Assembly (NCBI GenBank): GCA_016801885.1
Contig: CM028903.1
Location: forward strand, 16,413,035 to 16,477,034
Direction of reading: 5' to 3'
DNA length: 64,000 nt
Source of the DNA: Toxotes chatareus
Taxonomy: Eukaryota > Chordata > Actinopteri > Toxotidae
The notes below the pieces were generated by a model, which was not told the origin of the DNA, searched no databases, and saw only the letters and a list, made by a program, of their open reading frames with translations. The position numbers and the translations under genes were made by a program. The number at the start of each line of letters is the position of its first letter. Position 1 is the first letter of the stretch. This document shows positions 43,182-56,853 of this stretch, in pieces.

Positions 43182-44735
43182 GTACACTCACCGAGCACTC
43201 TATCAGGAACAACCATACTAATACTGGGTTGAGCCTCCCTTTGCTCTCAAAACAGCCTCAGTTTTTTTTTTTTTTTTTTCAATTAATCCCTTTGAGGCAA
43301 TGCTCCATGTTGACATGACTGCATCACATCATTTCTGCAGATTTGTCAGCTGCACATTCAGGCTGCCAATCTCCTGATCTAACACATGCCAAAGGAATTT
43401 CACTGGATTTAGATCTGGTGCCTGGGGAGGCCACTGAAGTTCACTGAACTCACTGTCATGCTCATGAAACCAGTTTGAGATGACTTTGTGATATGGTGCA
43501 TTATTATGCTGGGATGAACATGGTCAGCAGCAATATTCAGATGGACTGTGGCATTCAGACCATGATTGATTTGCATTAAGGGCCCAAATTGAGCCTAGAA
43601 AACATTCCCCACACCATTACACTACCATCAGCAGATTAGATTCTAGATTCATGTTGCTAAATTATGTCATGTTACACTAAATTTTGACCCGATGTTAAGT
43701 GCCTGGACAGCTTGTGTGTTTTGTTTTGTTTTGTTTTCCCCTCTTTCTCCTCCCCTGCCCCCCTTTCCAGTGCTCCAGGTGCAGATTGCCAGCCTGGGCT
43801 CACCTGGGCTATCCAGGTGAGCTGCTACCTTATGAAGGCGTGATCAGACCTGACCAATCAGCACGCGAGGCCCATGGTTAAAAGGAGGGCACAGTGCTTG
43901 TTCTTCCTCTCTCTCTTATTTTTCCTCTTCCTGCTTGCTGCAGGTTTTGCTGATTGCTTATCATGGAGTAGCTAAAGTGTGGTGGGCAGTTGTGGACAGG
44001 TGAATTCAGGGTGCCCTGTGCAGTAGCAGCATGTAGGACTCCTGTTCTCTAGATATACTAGGGATATTGGTTGGTGCCACCCCCCTGTATTTAGTTTTAG
44101 CTCAGCCAGGTCCTCAGTTTCCTTTGTTTTCCCAGATAGCCAATAGTTAAGGCCTGGTTTTATTATGACTCTTGTTTGATTGTGATCTATGTTTTCCAAT
44201 AAACAAGCATTAATTTTGTCACCTGTACTGACTCCATTCAGTTACTTTGTCTGCTGTCTTACTGACCTGAAACCCCTAGCTTCTACCAACTAAGGTTGTA
44301 ACACCCCACTATCTGCAGCCTCAGCAGTTCTTGGCTGACAGGAGTGGAACCTGGTCTTCTGGTGTTGTAGTCCATCCACCTCAAGGTCGGATGTGTTGTT
44401 CATTCTGAGATGCTTTTCTGCTCACCACAGTTGTAGTTCTGTCTTTGTAGTTAGCCTTTGTCTCAGCTTGTTTTTTGTTTCTGGCTCCATTCTAAGTTAA
44501 ACTCTAGAGACTGTTGTGTGTGTGAATCCCAGGAGATCAGTAGTTTTAGAAATACTCAAACCAGCCTGTCTGCCACCAACACTCAGTCACTGAGATCCCA
44601 TTTTTCTGATGTTTGATGTTGGACATTAACTCCAGGTCCTGACCTGTATTTGCACTATTTTATGCATCACAATGCTGCCACGTGATTGGCAGATAAGATA
44701 ATTGCATGAATGAGCAGGTGTACAGGTGTTTGCCG
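43182..44735 (-). pseudogene. Second Tc1-like transposon, reverse orientation, split by an LTR
   Basis: It begins at 43182 with ACTCACCGAGCACTCTATCA, the same terminus as the + copy. It runs backwards through the same conserved phrases (GGGCCCAAATTGAGCC, CCACACCATTACACTACCAT, then CATCTGCAGCCTCAGC-like sequence at 44311). It ends near 44735. A 611-bp insertion (43693-44303) splits it. No open transposase frame remains. Confidence 0.8.
43693..44303 (+). mobile_element. Solo LTR inserted in the Tc1-like element
   Basis: It starts TGTTAAG and ends GTTGTAACA, the TG...CA form of an LTR. It has a TATA-like GGTTAAAAGG at about 43877 and AATAAA at 44198-44203. Flanking CCCGA and CCCCA may be a decayed 5-bp target duplication. 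No internal retroelement genes are present. Confidence 0.65.
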
Positions 44736-44869
44736 TGTGTAAGCCCCTCTGCTGTCCCTGTAGATTGTATGTTAATGCAATATATCGCACATACCACCGC
44801 AGCTCAGTGGCTACATTTGATAGGTAGCTCGAGGTGTTTCTTGGTATTTACATGCACTGCAGACAGGTT

Positions 44870-45462
44870 CCACACAGAGTCTTTATTTATTCAATGTACA
44901 CTGATACACAGCTTGATAGTACCATGCGGGTAAGAAAAATGCCTCTGGGTGAATTTTTTTGTTCAGGATGGAAAGCTCCAGGCTAAGTTTCTTTAAAAAA
45001 AAAAAAAAAAAAACCCTTCAGTCTAACATCAGCTTTTGCTCCATCTAGTCACACAAACACGGGTGATTTTGGGAAACGTAGTCCTAAACAGTACAGAAAG
45101 AGATGGTGCAGGTATGACTATGGGGTTGGGATAAGTACAAAAACATATTCTAACACAAACACCAGCTAGACGTGATATGTGGAACATATGTATCAGGACA
45201 GAAACCAGATCTTTATACCTTTGTCTGTTACTTATTTACTGATACATCAGTCAAATAATAAATAATAGTAATTATGATAATAGGAAATTGAAAATTCACA
45301 GACATGTCATATGAGTAACAGGCTATTGCATTCTCCACCCCCACCCCCCAACCCCATCACAACCCTTGTAGTTCCAACAGGTATGAATTTGTTTACATGC
45401 AAATGTCACACCATCGTCACTGTGCTGTCTCCACACACAGTGGCAGAGCAACGTGGTGCTCA
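44870..45462 (-). other. pcp4: pcp4 3' UTR
   Basis: Non-coding sequence from the stop to a likely cleavage site below the AATAAA on the - strand. It contains a T-run on the transcribed strand (44994-45012, seen as A on +). The length, about 590 nt, is plausible for a short neuronal mRNA. Confidence 0.6.
44882..44887 (-). terminator. pcp4: Polyadenylation signal AATAAA for pcp4
   Basis: TTTATT on the + strand is AATAAA on the - strand, about 575 bases past the pcp4 stop. GT-rich sequence (TCTGTGTGGAACC) follows downstream on the - strand. It is the only canonical hexamer I find between the stop and this point. Confidence 0.65.
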
Positions 45463-45593
45463 CTAGGACTTCTCATCACGCTTCTTCTTCTGGAACTTCC
45501 TGAACTGGGACTGGATGGCGACCGCCGCCTTTTCAGTTTCCGGGTCGTCCATGTCGATATCAAAGTCCTCTGGGACGTTCGTCTTGGAATCAT
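45463..45593 (-). CDS. pcp4: pcp4 last exon (IQ motif, stop)
   Basis: On the - strand the acceptor CTTCTAG precedes ATGATTCC. The exon encodes the acidic EDFDIDMDDPE segment, which tunes calcium binding of calmodulin, followed by the IQ calmodulin-binding motif. It ends TAG (45463-45465). The ATG at the exon start is out of frame and is not the initiator. Confidence 0.95.
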
Positions 45594-48500
45594 CTAGAAG
45601 AAAGGGAAAAAGATGGATGTGACTCATGGCAGTAAACAAAGAGTGGTCTGAGTCAGGTTGCCAAGACAGGCGAATTGACATCCACTAAACCTCAGTCCCA
45701 AGCAGCAATTGTCCAATCATATCTTAGCAAGTTGTTAGCGATGCTCCCTGTGGAAGGAGTTCGGAGGGTGCTGCAGTTCTTTTTAGCCTCTCCAAAACCC
45801 CAAAGGGCATAGTTAAGGCCTTTAAGATTCTTATTTAAAAACAAGTCAGCTGGAAACAGTAAAAAGTTAGCTGGAGACCGTATTTTCAAGCTAATAATGG
45901 AGCTCAGATTTACTGCAATTTAATGCTTAATGATCTAGCTACTGCTAACCTGTGATAGTTGCCATTTTACCTGGCAAAATCAATGGTTGCCTGCCAAAAA
46001 AAAGAATCTTCTTTTGTTTATCTCTCCCTGAAATTACCGTATGAGGTTTGTAACATTTTTAACACTCTCAAAATGTAACTAACTCTGATTTAACAAAACT
46101 TACAATTACTCATTCACTGGTATATTCAGAAAATGAATCTTACTTAAAGTTAATAGTGTGATGTTACACAATAAAATGTACACTAGTGTTTCTCATGAAC
46201 CCCAGCCCTTATTATAATAGTGGAGCAGAGCTCCTGTGGGGGAGCCCGAGCAGTTGTTTCCCAGGTCAAAAGCCAAAGCATTAATTGATCTCCAGTTTTT
46301 AATCCTCCCTGGAGCTCAGCCAACACTGACCATGAGGACATGACTGTAATCCCAGTAAAGACTGATACAAGCAGGTTTCAGTGAGCATTAATGAAAGAAG
46401 AGGGTTTTTATCTCCTGGGCAATGAAGCCCTGAAGAATGGAAAAATAGAACCGCAGAAGAAAACTGCACCTATTAGACAACAAAGTTTGTACTTCAACTG
46501 TGAATAAATATGTGACATACATCCAGGCCATGACAAGCTAACACTTAACCAAGCGGGTTTCACTGTGACTCTAAAGTCTGCCTATGACAGCTAACCCTAA
46601 CCCATCAAGAATAACTGTCAAGTTTCTCTTACCTACTGTTTCTGCAACACACAAAGACTTAATGACAAAATTTTGTTTATTTATATACTGCTCATTTCAT
46701 CATCAGTCCCTGTTAAGCCATTGCCAATGACAGATTAGATTAATGATTCTCAAACTGAGATGAAACTGAATCATCAGTCAGCTGTTTCAACCTCCTTAGT
46801 TTTTCAGAGTAGCTAATTGTTTTTCTCTAAAACTCTCAGCATGGGGCTTATTCCATTCCTCTGCCTTACAACACTCAAAGGATTGATCTGCTTGAGTTTG
46901 ATCAGCAGAGCCTAGCATGACAGACAGAGAGAGTGGGGGGTGCAAGAGAGAGGAGTTCCAAAAGCAGAAAGGCAGAGAGGCGACTCATGTGTTGTCTGTG
47001 CAGCTAATCCTTGGGTTCCCCCGGGGCTGAGCTTGAGTACCTCTCTCTCTTGCTGTTCAAGAAGGAAACACTAACTGCTGTGTCAAGCCGAGCTTTGAGT
47101 CCTGCATTAATTGATATTGAATTTTCCAGTGCTCTAATGCCTGCTGTTTTCATCCCGGCAGCATTCACTATTGAGCTGTGCCCTCCACCATGTCTACACC
47201 AGACATGTTTATAATCTTTGTACAGCAAGCTGGTGACATTTTTGTTAAAAGATGAGAGTGAAAGCAGAGGCAGGATGTGGGCAGCATCATAATAAAGAAG
47301 GTCAAGTTTTCTTCTTTTTTTTTTTTTTTTTTTGCCAGTCGGAAACACTTGACCATCAGCTCGTCAAGCAATGTCAAAACACTACCAGACTACAAAATGC
47401 AGATTAGCTCTCAAATACTGTTAATAGTTTGTCATCACGCTGATATATTTATTATTTGCCTGCATCAGAAATGTGACATGACGTCCTATTTCGGGGCCAA
47501 GTTTGAGAAAAATTTGTACAAAATATAATGTGACCAGATCTACATAGTGAGAGGTGTCAGGTAATTCTGTCCTACTGTATGATTGAATGCTACTGGTCAG
47601 CTGGTACACAGCTGTGAGTGAGCCAGTGATTGTGAGGCATGAATGAAATAGCTGATGCCAATCAGCTGATGCAAGGGCAACTTCAGTGCTGTGGCTGAAC
47701 TAATACAATGGTATACCCGCCTCTGCCTGGAGTGAAAAATGCAGCAGTGAATGAGGTTTCATCAGCACTGATGAATAAGTGTCTTTTTTTCCCCACAACT
47801 GTACACGCCTTGTTTTCAAAATTATTTTAGTTTTCCACAGTTTTCTTCTTTCAATCTGCCACTGCAGCACAAACTAACTTTAGATTTCTAAAATAAAAAT
47901 GTGTATTACTTTGGCATCCATCTAGTTTTCATCCAGCTAATAGCACAGTCATACGGGCCAAAACTTTGAAACTTGCGGTAAGATTTAGGGCTCATCAAGT
48001 CAATGCAGCATTTATTCCATGCTGTGTATCAGGTCAATAGTTCCCAATCATGTATTTGCTGCCCGTACTTTAGTTACCATGCAAATTAATTAATATTTCA
48101 GAGAAATCACATGCATTCATCTAAAAGAACCACATCATCATCTTGACAATGGCTTTGAGGCCTGAGAGCAATTTTCATCCATTTTTGTTAGACAGTGGCT
48201 GAATGTGACAGTGACAGATTTCTCATTCTCATCATTCTTCTCAGTCTGAGGATTCATTTCCTCCTCGACACACACACACACACACTCAACGGATTATCAG
48301 ACCTATTACCTCCAACAGCACTTTCAGTGTCCTTGTCTTCACCGATAAATCCTACAACTCAAATGATCATATAAGTCGCTTATCCCTGCCTTTGGATACC
48401 ACCCATAGCAAGTGTACCAGTGGCAGGTGTACCTTTGTCATTATGTTGTTAACAATAGTAAACAGGCACAAAAACAACATGGTTAGTTTTAGGAAAAGAC

Positions 48501-51500
48501 TGTGGTTTCAGTTAAAATAAGTACTTCCTCAAGGTCTGGGGACCTTTGTTGTCATGGTTACAATTATATACATGCATTTATGGAAAGAACAAAACTGATT
48601 ATGAGTTTCACAGAGGACCAGGCTCCAGTGTGAACATCCTGTGTTTTGTCAACCCATCCATCCTCCTAACATGGACTGTGTTGCTCTTTATACTATGTCA
48701 CCACACTCCCTCCTTTGCTCCCTTCATAATTACTATGGTCACTTTAAGTCTCCTAACGATAAAACATAACCATGGGTTGTAATAAGCTTCTTGCAGAGAC
48801 AAGCTATGGGCTTGTTTTTTACACGAGGACAGTTTCGTCTCCACCTAATGGGAGTGTACTATCCGCTGTCAGAGAGCCTTTCTGGATTGTCTAGACTGTG
48901 CTTCCAATAAAGAGGAATCGAGTGGAATCAGTCATGACTTTTCTGTTGTTGGCAACTTTATCTATAGTTTAGATAGGATGGGTTCTACGTGACATGATGG
49001 GAACATCCTTGGTTGGCTGTCTTTCAAAATGTCTTTTAAAAGCTGCTCTGAAGCCCAGTGAAAGCTGGGACGTCTTATTGATTTCAGTGCTTAAAACCAG
49101 TTGAGCCATGAGAGGGATTTGTCGAAGAGGAGGGCGAGACGCATTAAAGAAGGACTTTTAGACCTTGAGACAAGAGAGATAGATTGTGGAAAGTAGAGTG
49201 AAACGCTGTATTAAAAAAAAAATGTTCTATACACAGTATATGGCCATCTCTTTGGGCTTAAGAAGCTGCTGTGTGTAAACTATTTGTTGCTTAAATGGGC
49301 ACTTGCTGAATTTGAAAGTGAAATCAAATTGGCTAATTTACCCAAAATCCTATTTTATTGGTATTGTTTTTTCTTATCTACAAAGCAAAAGGTAATATTT
49401 TTTATTTCACATTCCAGATGATTCTTTCCAAAAAGCAGAGTATTTATACTTAGCAGAAACAAAGCCTGAATGCCTGTGGTCACAATGAAACACAATATGG
49501 CGGCTTGTGTTGGAGAATGACAGTTCCTTGACTGTTGTTAAGTTGTACCTGCAAAAGTGGAAGTGCTCTAAAAACAGTGAAATAACACTTGTGCTGAAGT
49601 GCCGAAACATGGTGAAATGAGATCTGTAGATGACTTAGATATTGATGAAAATTGTGGAAATCCAAAACATTTGGTCATTGTAGCTTCCAAGGCATGATGA
49701 TTTGCTGCTATTCTATACTCCAAATATTCAAAACCATCAGCAATTTTAACTGGTGAATGTGAGGAATCGAGATGAAAGTAAACAATTACAGTAAGTGGAT
49801 TCCTGCGTGAAAGGCACGGCCTGTGACAAACGGCAAGAGCAGTGCCTGCAGTGCTCGACTCTCTATAAATTAATCTCCACGCAAAAAGTACAGAGAGTGT
49901 GCCTCATGCATCATGGATGGAGCGACCTGTGAGTTTAATACTGTAGATGTACAGTATGTGTGCGGAAAAACAGCCATATAATCTTTTCCTGAGGTAAATA
50001 CAAGGAGAGCAGAATTACTTAAGGCTTAATTCAGACACAGGTTCATCAGAGGAGAAGCAGCTATTAGTATACAACCACTATATAATGCATCTCTAAGGTA
50101 TATTGCATGTTTTCAAAAGACATATGAGTATGTATACTGTATGCAAGCTGAATGTATGTGTATATTTATGTACGCTGGAATGTGTGTGTGTGTGTGTGTG
50201 CATGCTTGCCACTGTTTATTCATCTACAGTTAAAAGTCACTGTGAGAAAGTCAGGAAAATATCAGCGACCCCAAAGGCCTCAAACCACCAGAGGGGCAGC
50301 AAAGCATGAGAGAGACCACAGCGATCAATATTCAAATACACATGAAGGACTGGTTCTGTATTGATTGGCATTGTGCGCTTGGTTTTTCAGTGTGTGTCAA
50401 GTTTTACTTTGCTTTGGGGAGGAAGCGTCTGTGTAACCTACTTGGACGCGGCTGCACATTCGGGAAAAGAAACCAGAAAATGTGGGATGTTCAAAGACCT
50501 ACAGAGGAAATGTGTGGTTTCAGCTCTTTCTAGCACTGAATGCTTCTGAAACAGCGATCCGGTGTGCATTTACTAACAATATCAGACAGAATAAGACAAA
50601 TTCATTATGGCTATAATTGAGTACAGTAGAGCTAATTAAAAAGTGTGCAGAAAATGGGTCATCTTCACTTTGAGAGCCTGTCGCAAGTTAATTATAAAAG
50701 GATGACTTTGATCTCTAAGGTGAGCCAATTTGAAATTACGCCTGTGCCTGCTTGAAACGAGGGGGGAGGTGCTGTTGGCGTAACAGTTTCCACCTTGTTC
50801 TTTGACAGTACTCTTAGATCCTCTGCTCTGTTTCTACATTTACATGAGGAAACAGAGCAGTTGTCATCTGTAATGTCCAGCATGAATAAGCAGATGATTA
50901 TTTCACATATGATAGCATTCTCTGGTTTCCCTTAATGTTCCTGTCAGTGTGGTTTGTTTGTACATTATGATGTAAATCTGTAGTAAGCCTGTGCTGCCCC
51001 AGCTGTTGCAGTGACAGGGACAGTCTGTGTTGTACTTGGACTCATGAGGTCAGTGAACATATGGAGCATATGGCCCAAATACACAACATCTGGACTCCAA
51101 CCGTGTCGACCAATATGACAGAAGACGGCTAAAAGGGTAAAAACAGAGGAAGTTCCGAGGTGCCATTAACAGCAAATTTAAACCTGAACAGATCAGGAAA
51201 CAGGGAGGCTTCTGATTAAAATATATAAAAATATAAATTTCCCATGTTTTCTATCATTACAAAACATGGCAAATCAGAAATAAAGGCCTCTAAAACGCTG
51301 TAAAAGAGGCCTTTCTGTATGATTACCTTTATCGTTCACATATATTTAGCATCTATTTTGCTGGAAAAACTTTTTAGTGCTGTGGTATTGCTACTTTTAC
51401 TTAAGTAAAAGATCTGAATACTTCTTCCAGTAATCAGTTTAACACACAAAGCAACCTGTTTTCTTTCTTATTTACTTTTATTCATAAATAATAAACATAA

Positions 51501-54500
51501 TCAACAACAGCAGTGACTGTCCCCTAACTCTGAATGTGTCCTGTGCAGTTTCTATTGTGTGTCTAAAGGTAAACAGGGACATGATGCAGCACAGCGGAAA
51601 AAGCCTGATTCAATTGCCTCCACTTGATAAACATTCAATCTTGTGCTGTTATCTTTACAATAAACGCTTCCATCCTCCAGCTTATCTGGTCGGGTAAACA
51701 GCCTTTGCTGCATCACTGAGATGCGTCACAGTTGCATGTACTTGTACCAACCCAGTTCAAAATGAGCTCCAGTGAATATGAGTACATCTCTCTGTGGCTG
51801 TCCTTGAGTCTCGGAGAGGTTGTTTCTAAAGACTGTGCTCTGCTGTGTGCTGGGGGTATGCAGAGTGGGCGAGAGTCAATAGCAGCGTTACTCCCTCCTC
51901 GCCCACTCTCACTCTCTCCCTCGCTCTCTCTCTCTCTTTCCCAATGTCTCTCTATATTGAGAGACACACTTCAGCCATGCTGGGAAAGCAGTTTTTCCAG
52001 GTATCAAATTAATTGTCAAGGTCAGACAACAAAGGAGGGCTTTGTGTTTGTTTGTGTGTGTGTGAGAGAGAGAGTGTGTACTGCTGCCTGTGTACTTTCC
52101 TACACTTTCTCTTTTTATTAAGTGAATAGAAAGGTAGACCTGAATCCTACAGGCAGTGAAGAATTAGTCTCCTAAAACACAGTGTTTCATCTCAGTCAGC
52201 TGCTTGAGGTAAACATTAATTGCTGCTGGTGAATAATGTTGCTGAACGGTGACTCTAACGGGGTGATTTATATTTTTCAGAGAGGGTCACTGGTCTCCTA
52301 AGATGTTTTAAAGCTTCCTTCAATCACAGACAATGTTCAGTTTTTCTTTTGGCATCCTTCTGAAGCAGGGGACCGGCTGTTTAAGACACATCCTAATCTC
52401 AGCTAGACTACGATGACATACAGGGTTGGTTATGATACATAAGGCTTTGCTACTCAATGAGATGGACTGTTTATTCAGGAAATTAAAATATAAAATACTT
52501 AGATTATTTGAATTGCTTTAATTAAATTGCTTTCATAAAGGTAAAACTTTACTTCATTCTTAACTACATTTTTGTAGGTTATTTTATGATCACTGTTATA
52601 CATGCCTGATACTTGCATGCAAAAATTATAAAAGAGGCAGTGGTGTCTTTTTCACCTTGGCGGCCTTTCAGATCGAAGGTAAGCACGCTTTCTAAAAGTG
52701 CGCTGCAAACACTGATCCCCTGAGGTGCCCCACCGATCCCCCTCGGATAAAAGGGCAACAAGTTCGAAGGCAGTTACACCATATGCAGGTTGTTCACCTG
52801 CATCTTCAAGGTTGCATCCTCCCTATAGCTTTGTATTTGATTGTTTTAATGAATACCTAATTTATTGCATACTTTGAATCTCAGCTATAGTACAAAAATA
52901 CCAAGCTGACCTTCACAGTTCCAGTCATTAAACTGATGATTACAAATTTTAAGCTCAAATATCAGCAGAATGTATACATATAACATAATAGGTCAAAGGT
53001 TTTTGTTTCTAATCATATTATCATAGAACAATAAGAACTTTTTACAGTGCTGAAAACACTGCAGACAGTCGGGCAACAGTCGGTTTGTTCGACAGCCTAG
53101 GACCTTTCTCAAAAATGAACTAAACACTCAAAAACATGTATATGTAAAATGTGTAGAGTGGCAGAGCCATGTCTCTCTTAAATGAGATGATTTCACTGAT
53201 GTGCAGATGTAAAAAAAATAAAGTGTAGTTGTTGTCACTGGGGAAACAGAGCATCTGCAAAAAGGTCCATTTATGCAAAAATCTGTAAGACTCAGTTTAA
53301 AGTCAGCACTACACTACTGGCTTTTTTTTTAAATAAAGTACAATGCACACTATTTTACATAATCAGAATAGCTCATTCCTCTTGCTTCTCAAACAGCGAT
53401 CAGGTACTGAGTCTGGGCCACTCACCAAATCACTGCCGTGATTTAGAGGAGCTGAAAGCAGGGAAGATATTAGTTCCCCTCGTTGAAGCCTTTATTTGCT
53501 TCACTGTGATAGGTTTAATGACAGAAAGCTCAACACTAAACATGATTTGTAATGCACTTGGTGCATGGAACTGATCTTTATTTCTCTCAGGACTGAACAG
53601 ATACGGGCAGTCTATCTCTGTTCAGGGAGGCAATCAGCAGAGAGTTGGATTTACAGAAGCCGATGGTCATCTCGGTTTTGTCTCCTGGCGTCTGTATTAT
53701 TTTACCCGGCTGAGTCAGAACATTAAAGCTGAGAGAAAGCCTCAGCTTTGTTAAGTGATTTATAGGAACACTGTATATAACCTCTGTGTAACACAATAAA
53801 CTAAAAAAAAAAAAGCTGATTTGCTATCAGGCAGAACATGTGCTAAAAATCTTGCAGCAAACTGTGTTTTTGCTTTTTAAAGCAATTAGTGATAACTATT
53901 ACTGTACAACCTCTAAATAAATGGCAGAGCTCTCGCTCTGGCTGCTGCAGATACAGTCCTGACTCCAGGGTATCACATACTGTATGACATAGATGCAGAA
54001 GACTGGTAGTTGAACTAATTCAAATGCTTGTTATGAAATATTAGTACCTGAAGTCTTTTCAGAACATGATTGGATCTGACAGAAAGCCCTGAGGTCAGGT
54101 ACTCTGCGTGTGGGTGTGTGTGTCGACTCTGATGGCAGCTGTCCTTCAAACCCTGTCACCGTCAATCATGTGTCAAGTGCCTTTTAAAGCTCATCTCAGA
54201 TAAACATGTACTGTAAACTGTGGTCCACTTACCCTCCCTGCCTTCTCATCCTTTCTTGACTTCAGTCATTCTCCGTCTCTCTTTCTGTCTCCCAGTACTT
54301 ACCGTAAGGTACTTGGTGCAGAATTCCAAGTTTAAAATGTTTCATTTAACAGCTGTTAAAACTTGGCTCGCACATAACTTGCTTTGCTGATCGAAATACA
54401 AGTGAATGTCTTGAAATTAAATGACAAAATGTGGCTCATACAAATACTTTTTTTAAAGATTTCTGAAGTCTTGTAAGCTTTTTGTTTTTACCTTGTCCTC

Positions 54501-54543
54501 CAGATGTCTTGTTGTTTCCAGCAGCTGCTCCAGATCCTTGTCT
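45463..54543 (-). CDS. pcp4: pcp4 (PEP-19), exons 2 and 3
   Basis: Pcp4 is a small cytosolic calmodulin-binding protein of neurons that speeds calcium exchange at calmodulin. The reconstructed C-terminal 60 residues come from 54492-54543 (RQGSGAAAGNNKTSGGQ) joined in frame to 45463-45593 (D, then DSKTNVPEDFDIDMDDPETE, then the IQ motif AAVAIQSQFRKFQKKK and RDEKS, stop). Human PCP4 is 62 residues, so only about three N-terminal residues (MSE in human) on a separate first exon are missing. That exon is not found in the window and probably lies beyond 64000. The gene is convergent with dscam, as on human chromosome 21. The sequence is nearer PCP4 than PCP4L1. Confidence 0.93.
45594..54491 (-). 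other. pcp4: pcp4 intron 2 (8.9 kb)
   Basis: No additional exon is recognised. Simple repeats include a T-run near 47311-47333, CA near 48270-48285, TG near 50182-50200 and CT near 51900-51938. The open frames here are low-complexity or random. Confidence 0.6.
54492..54543 (-). CDS. pcp4: pcp4 middle exon (52 nt)
   Basis: On the - strand the acceptor GCATTGCAG precedes AGACAAGGATCTGG, and the donor is CAAG|GTAAAA. The exon codes RQGSGAAAGNNKTSGGQ plus one base that completes Asp in the last exon. It aligns with the human segment that starts RQGAGATNGKDKTSGEN. Confidence 0.92.
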
Positions 54544-56689
54544 CTGCAATGCAAACACAGAAAAAGAGGTAAGACTTTTTTTTTTCCGCAGTACATTTTC
54601 TTCTTTTCAACAAACCTGTCATCATTTCCAAATGAGTAAAATACGTGCCACTGTTTTGTGACCTTTACTAATTAAGCTCTGTCCTCATGATTGTTCTGAC
54701 ATCTACTGGGGGCTGAGTTGCCACCTAATCTGTTAGCACGCTCTCTAAAGCCTACACTCTGGGGAATTTTAGCCAGTGGGTACCCTTGTGCTGAGGAGAC
54801 CCTGCACCCTGAGGGCCCTGTGACAGCAGAAAGGCCTAAAGACAATATACAATAAGACCAGGAATGACACAATACCCAAGGTTTCACTGTTTACTATGAC
54901 ATGGCATGTGATACGACAGAGATCAGAAAAATACTAACATGAAGCAAAGTGAATGACCTCGTTCCCACTGTCTTTATGTTTTATTGTGCTCACTTTTATG
55001 AGTCAAACGAGAGAGTTATGTAAGGTGTCAAATGCATCATCGTGTGCGTTTATATAAAAAGTTTTGCTTTTCAGAACATGTATATAAGGCATTGTTGGAC
55101 AATATACTGTTGTATAAATACTGCAACGTCAGATTAGAGTGAGACTTTAAAATTCAACAAGGTGAGGTTTTTCACAATAAGATAAAAGCCAAGGAGCAAT
55201 AAACAATATTTCTTTAATAATTAAATAAATCTTTAGGCAGTAATACAGTGAGAATGACCTTAAATTGTGGGTGAAGTTGTTCCAAAAGCCAAATCATTTC
55301 ACACATCTTTTATTTATGAAAACATTTATGAAACAGCCTACCCTGTGGTATCAATATACAACTAAAAATTAATTACATGTTTGCATAATATTTGTATATT
55401 CTTAATATAAGAAGGTTTTCATCCCAAAATAGTGTGTAGCCTTTGTGGGGAGAGGGAAAAAAATGTGCATATCAAACGGTGCGAAGTCATTACTAATTAT
55501 GCAGTGTTGGTTCTTCTTGGGCCATATGGCCACATTCTCATTTAAATTCACTCCACATCACAAGATACAAAGGTGTAAATAAATGGGCAGTATGATGGAT
55601 GTAAATGAGAAAACCACCTACTACACAAAAGAACCAAACATCTCCTATAAACACCAGGACAAAGTCTCACCAGGCACTGTACCGTCTCCTGCTCAGAAGA
55701 CACACTTTGCTGATATATCATAATCATTATACTTTTACATACTAATGCAGCAAGACTTATCTAAATGTCACCTTTCATTATCCTACTGCCATTTATTTGC
55801 CAGGCCATATTACCCATATTACCACAAACACACTTGATTTTCTCATATTAAACTGCAAATAGGCACTAATCTCCAGAGAAACAACACGCAAAGTGTCTGT
55901 ATTAATGTATGTATTCCTCATTTCTTTTGATCTGATGTGTGAGTTTGTCAGTGTACACTTAAAAATAGAGTAAATACAAAGCAGCGCAAAGAGTTTCACC
56001 TCATGAGATGAGATTTCCACTGTCATTAACTTTAAGACATTTGCCAAGAAAAACTGCTCGTTTAAGTTTTTTCATGATTAGAGGTTCATTTAAAAGCTGC
56101 CATTGAAAAAGAAAAAAAGTATGTAGATATATAGCATGTTGAAATAAAATCTCTCCATTTGTATGCTGAGGTCTGGCAGGTGTGTGAACAGCATTAGAGA
56201 GGCGTGAAAAGGGTAAAGCTGATATTGCGCTGGAGAGGAGCACAGGAGTCACACTCCATCACAATGATCAGATTAGACAAAGCTATTCTTAGAACTATTT
56301 TATAGTCCTGCTTTTAATGTGCAGGAGAGAGAGGGGATATCACAGGGAATGATAAAGGAGCCAAAGGAAGTTTGGCACAGAAAAGAAGCTGGATTGAGGA
56401 GAGGAAGTAAGGAGGAAGAGCTGTGGTGAGCAGTTACATCATAAGCTTCTTATTAATCTCACAGTATTAAGGTGGCGCCACCGAGACATGTTTTCCTGAA
56501 AAGATGCAGAGAACAACTGTACTACACTGTAGGAGTTTTATGAATGTGAATTTTTTAACACATAGAGCATGGCATGGACCGCTCACAATTGCCAGTATTC
56601 AGTAATTTAGCAAATACTTAAGCTGTTCAGAAAAATTATGCTGCAAACACCTCCTTTATATCATGTAAGGAATCGTCTGACAGTTTCGA

Positions 56690-56853
56690 ATTATGGAAAA
56701 AAGTAAGTAAAATTAGACGAGAAGATGGATACCACTCTCATATCTGCTGCTTAAATAATAAGCCATTATCTTATCTTAGCATAAAGACTGGTAACGGGGA
56801 AACAGCTAGCCTGGCTCTGCCCAGAGATAAGAAATCAAAATGTTCAATCCATG
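56690..56853 (+). repeat. Palindromic percomorph repeat, left arm
   Basis: The phrases AGATGGATACCACTCTCATA, TTAGCATAAAGACTGGTAAC and GGGGAAACAGCTAGCCTGGC match a very common perch-like fish repeat. Its opposite arm appears at 58010-58115 (AACTAAGCTAACCAGTTG, GAGAGTGCTATTGATTTTCT). The solo LTR has landed between the arms. Confidence 0.65.

Noticed and set aside
45463..45681. 72-codon frame with ATG at 45681 as a complete pcp4 protein
   Set aside because: The N-terminal part lies upstream of a clear splice acceptor (CTTCTAG) and does not resemble Pcp4; the true upstream exon is at 54492-54543.
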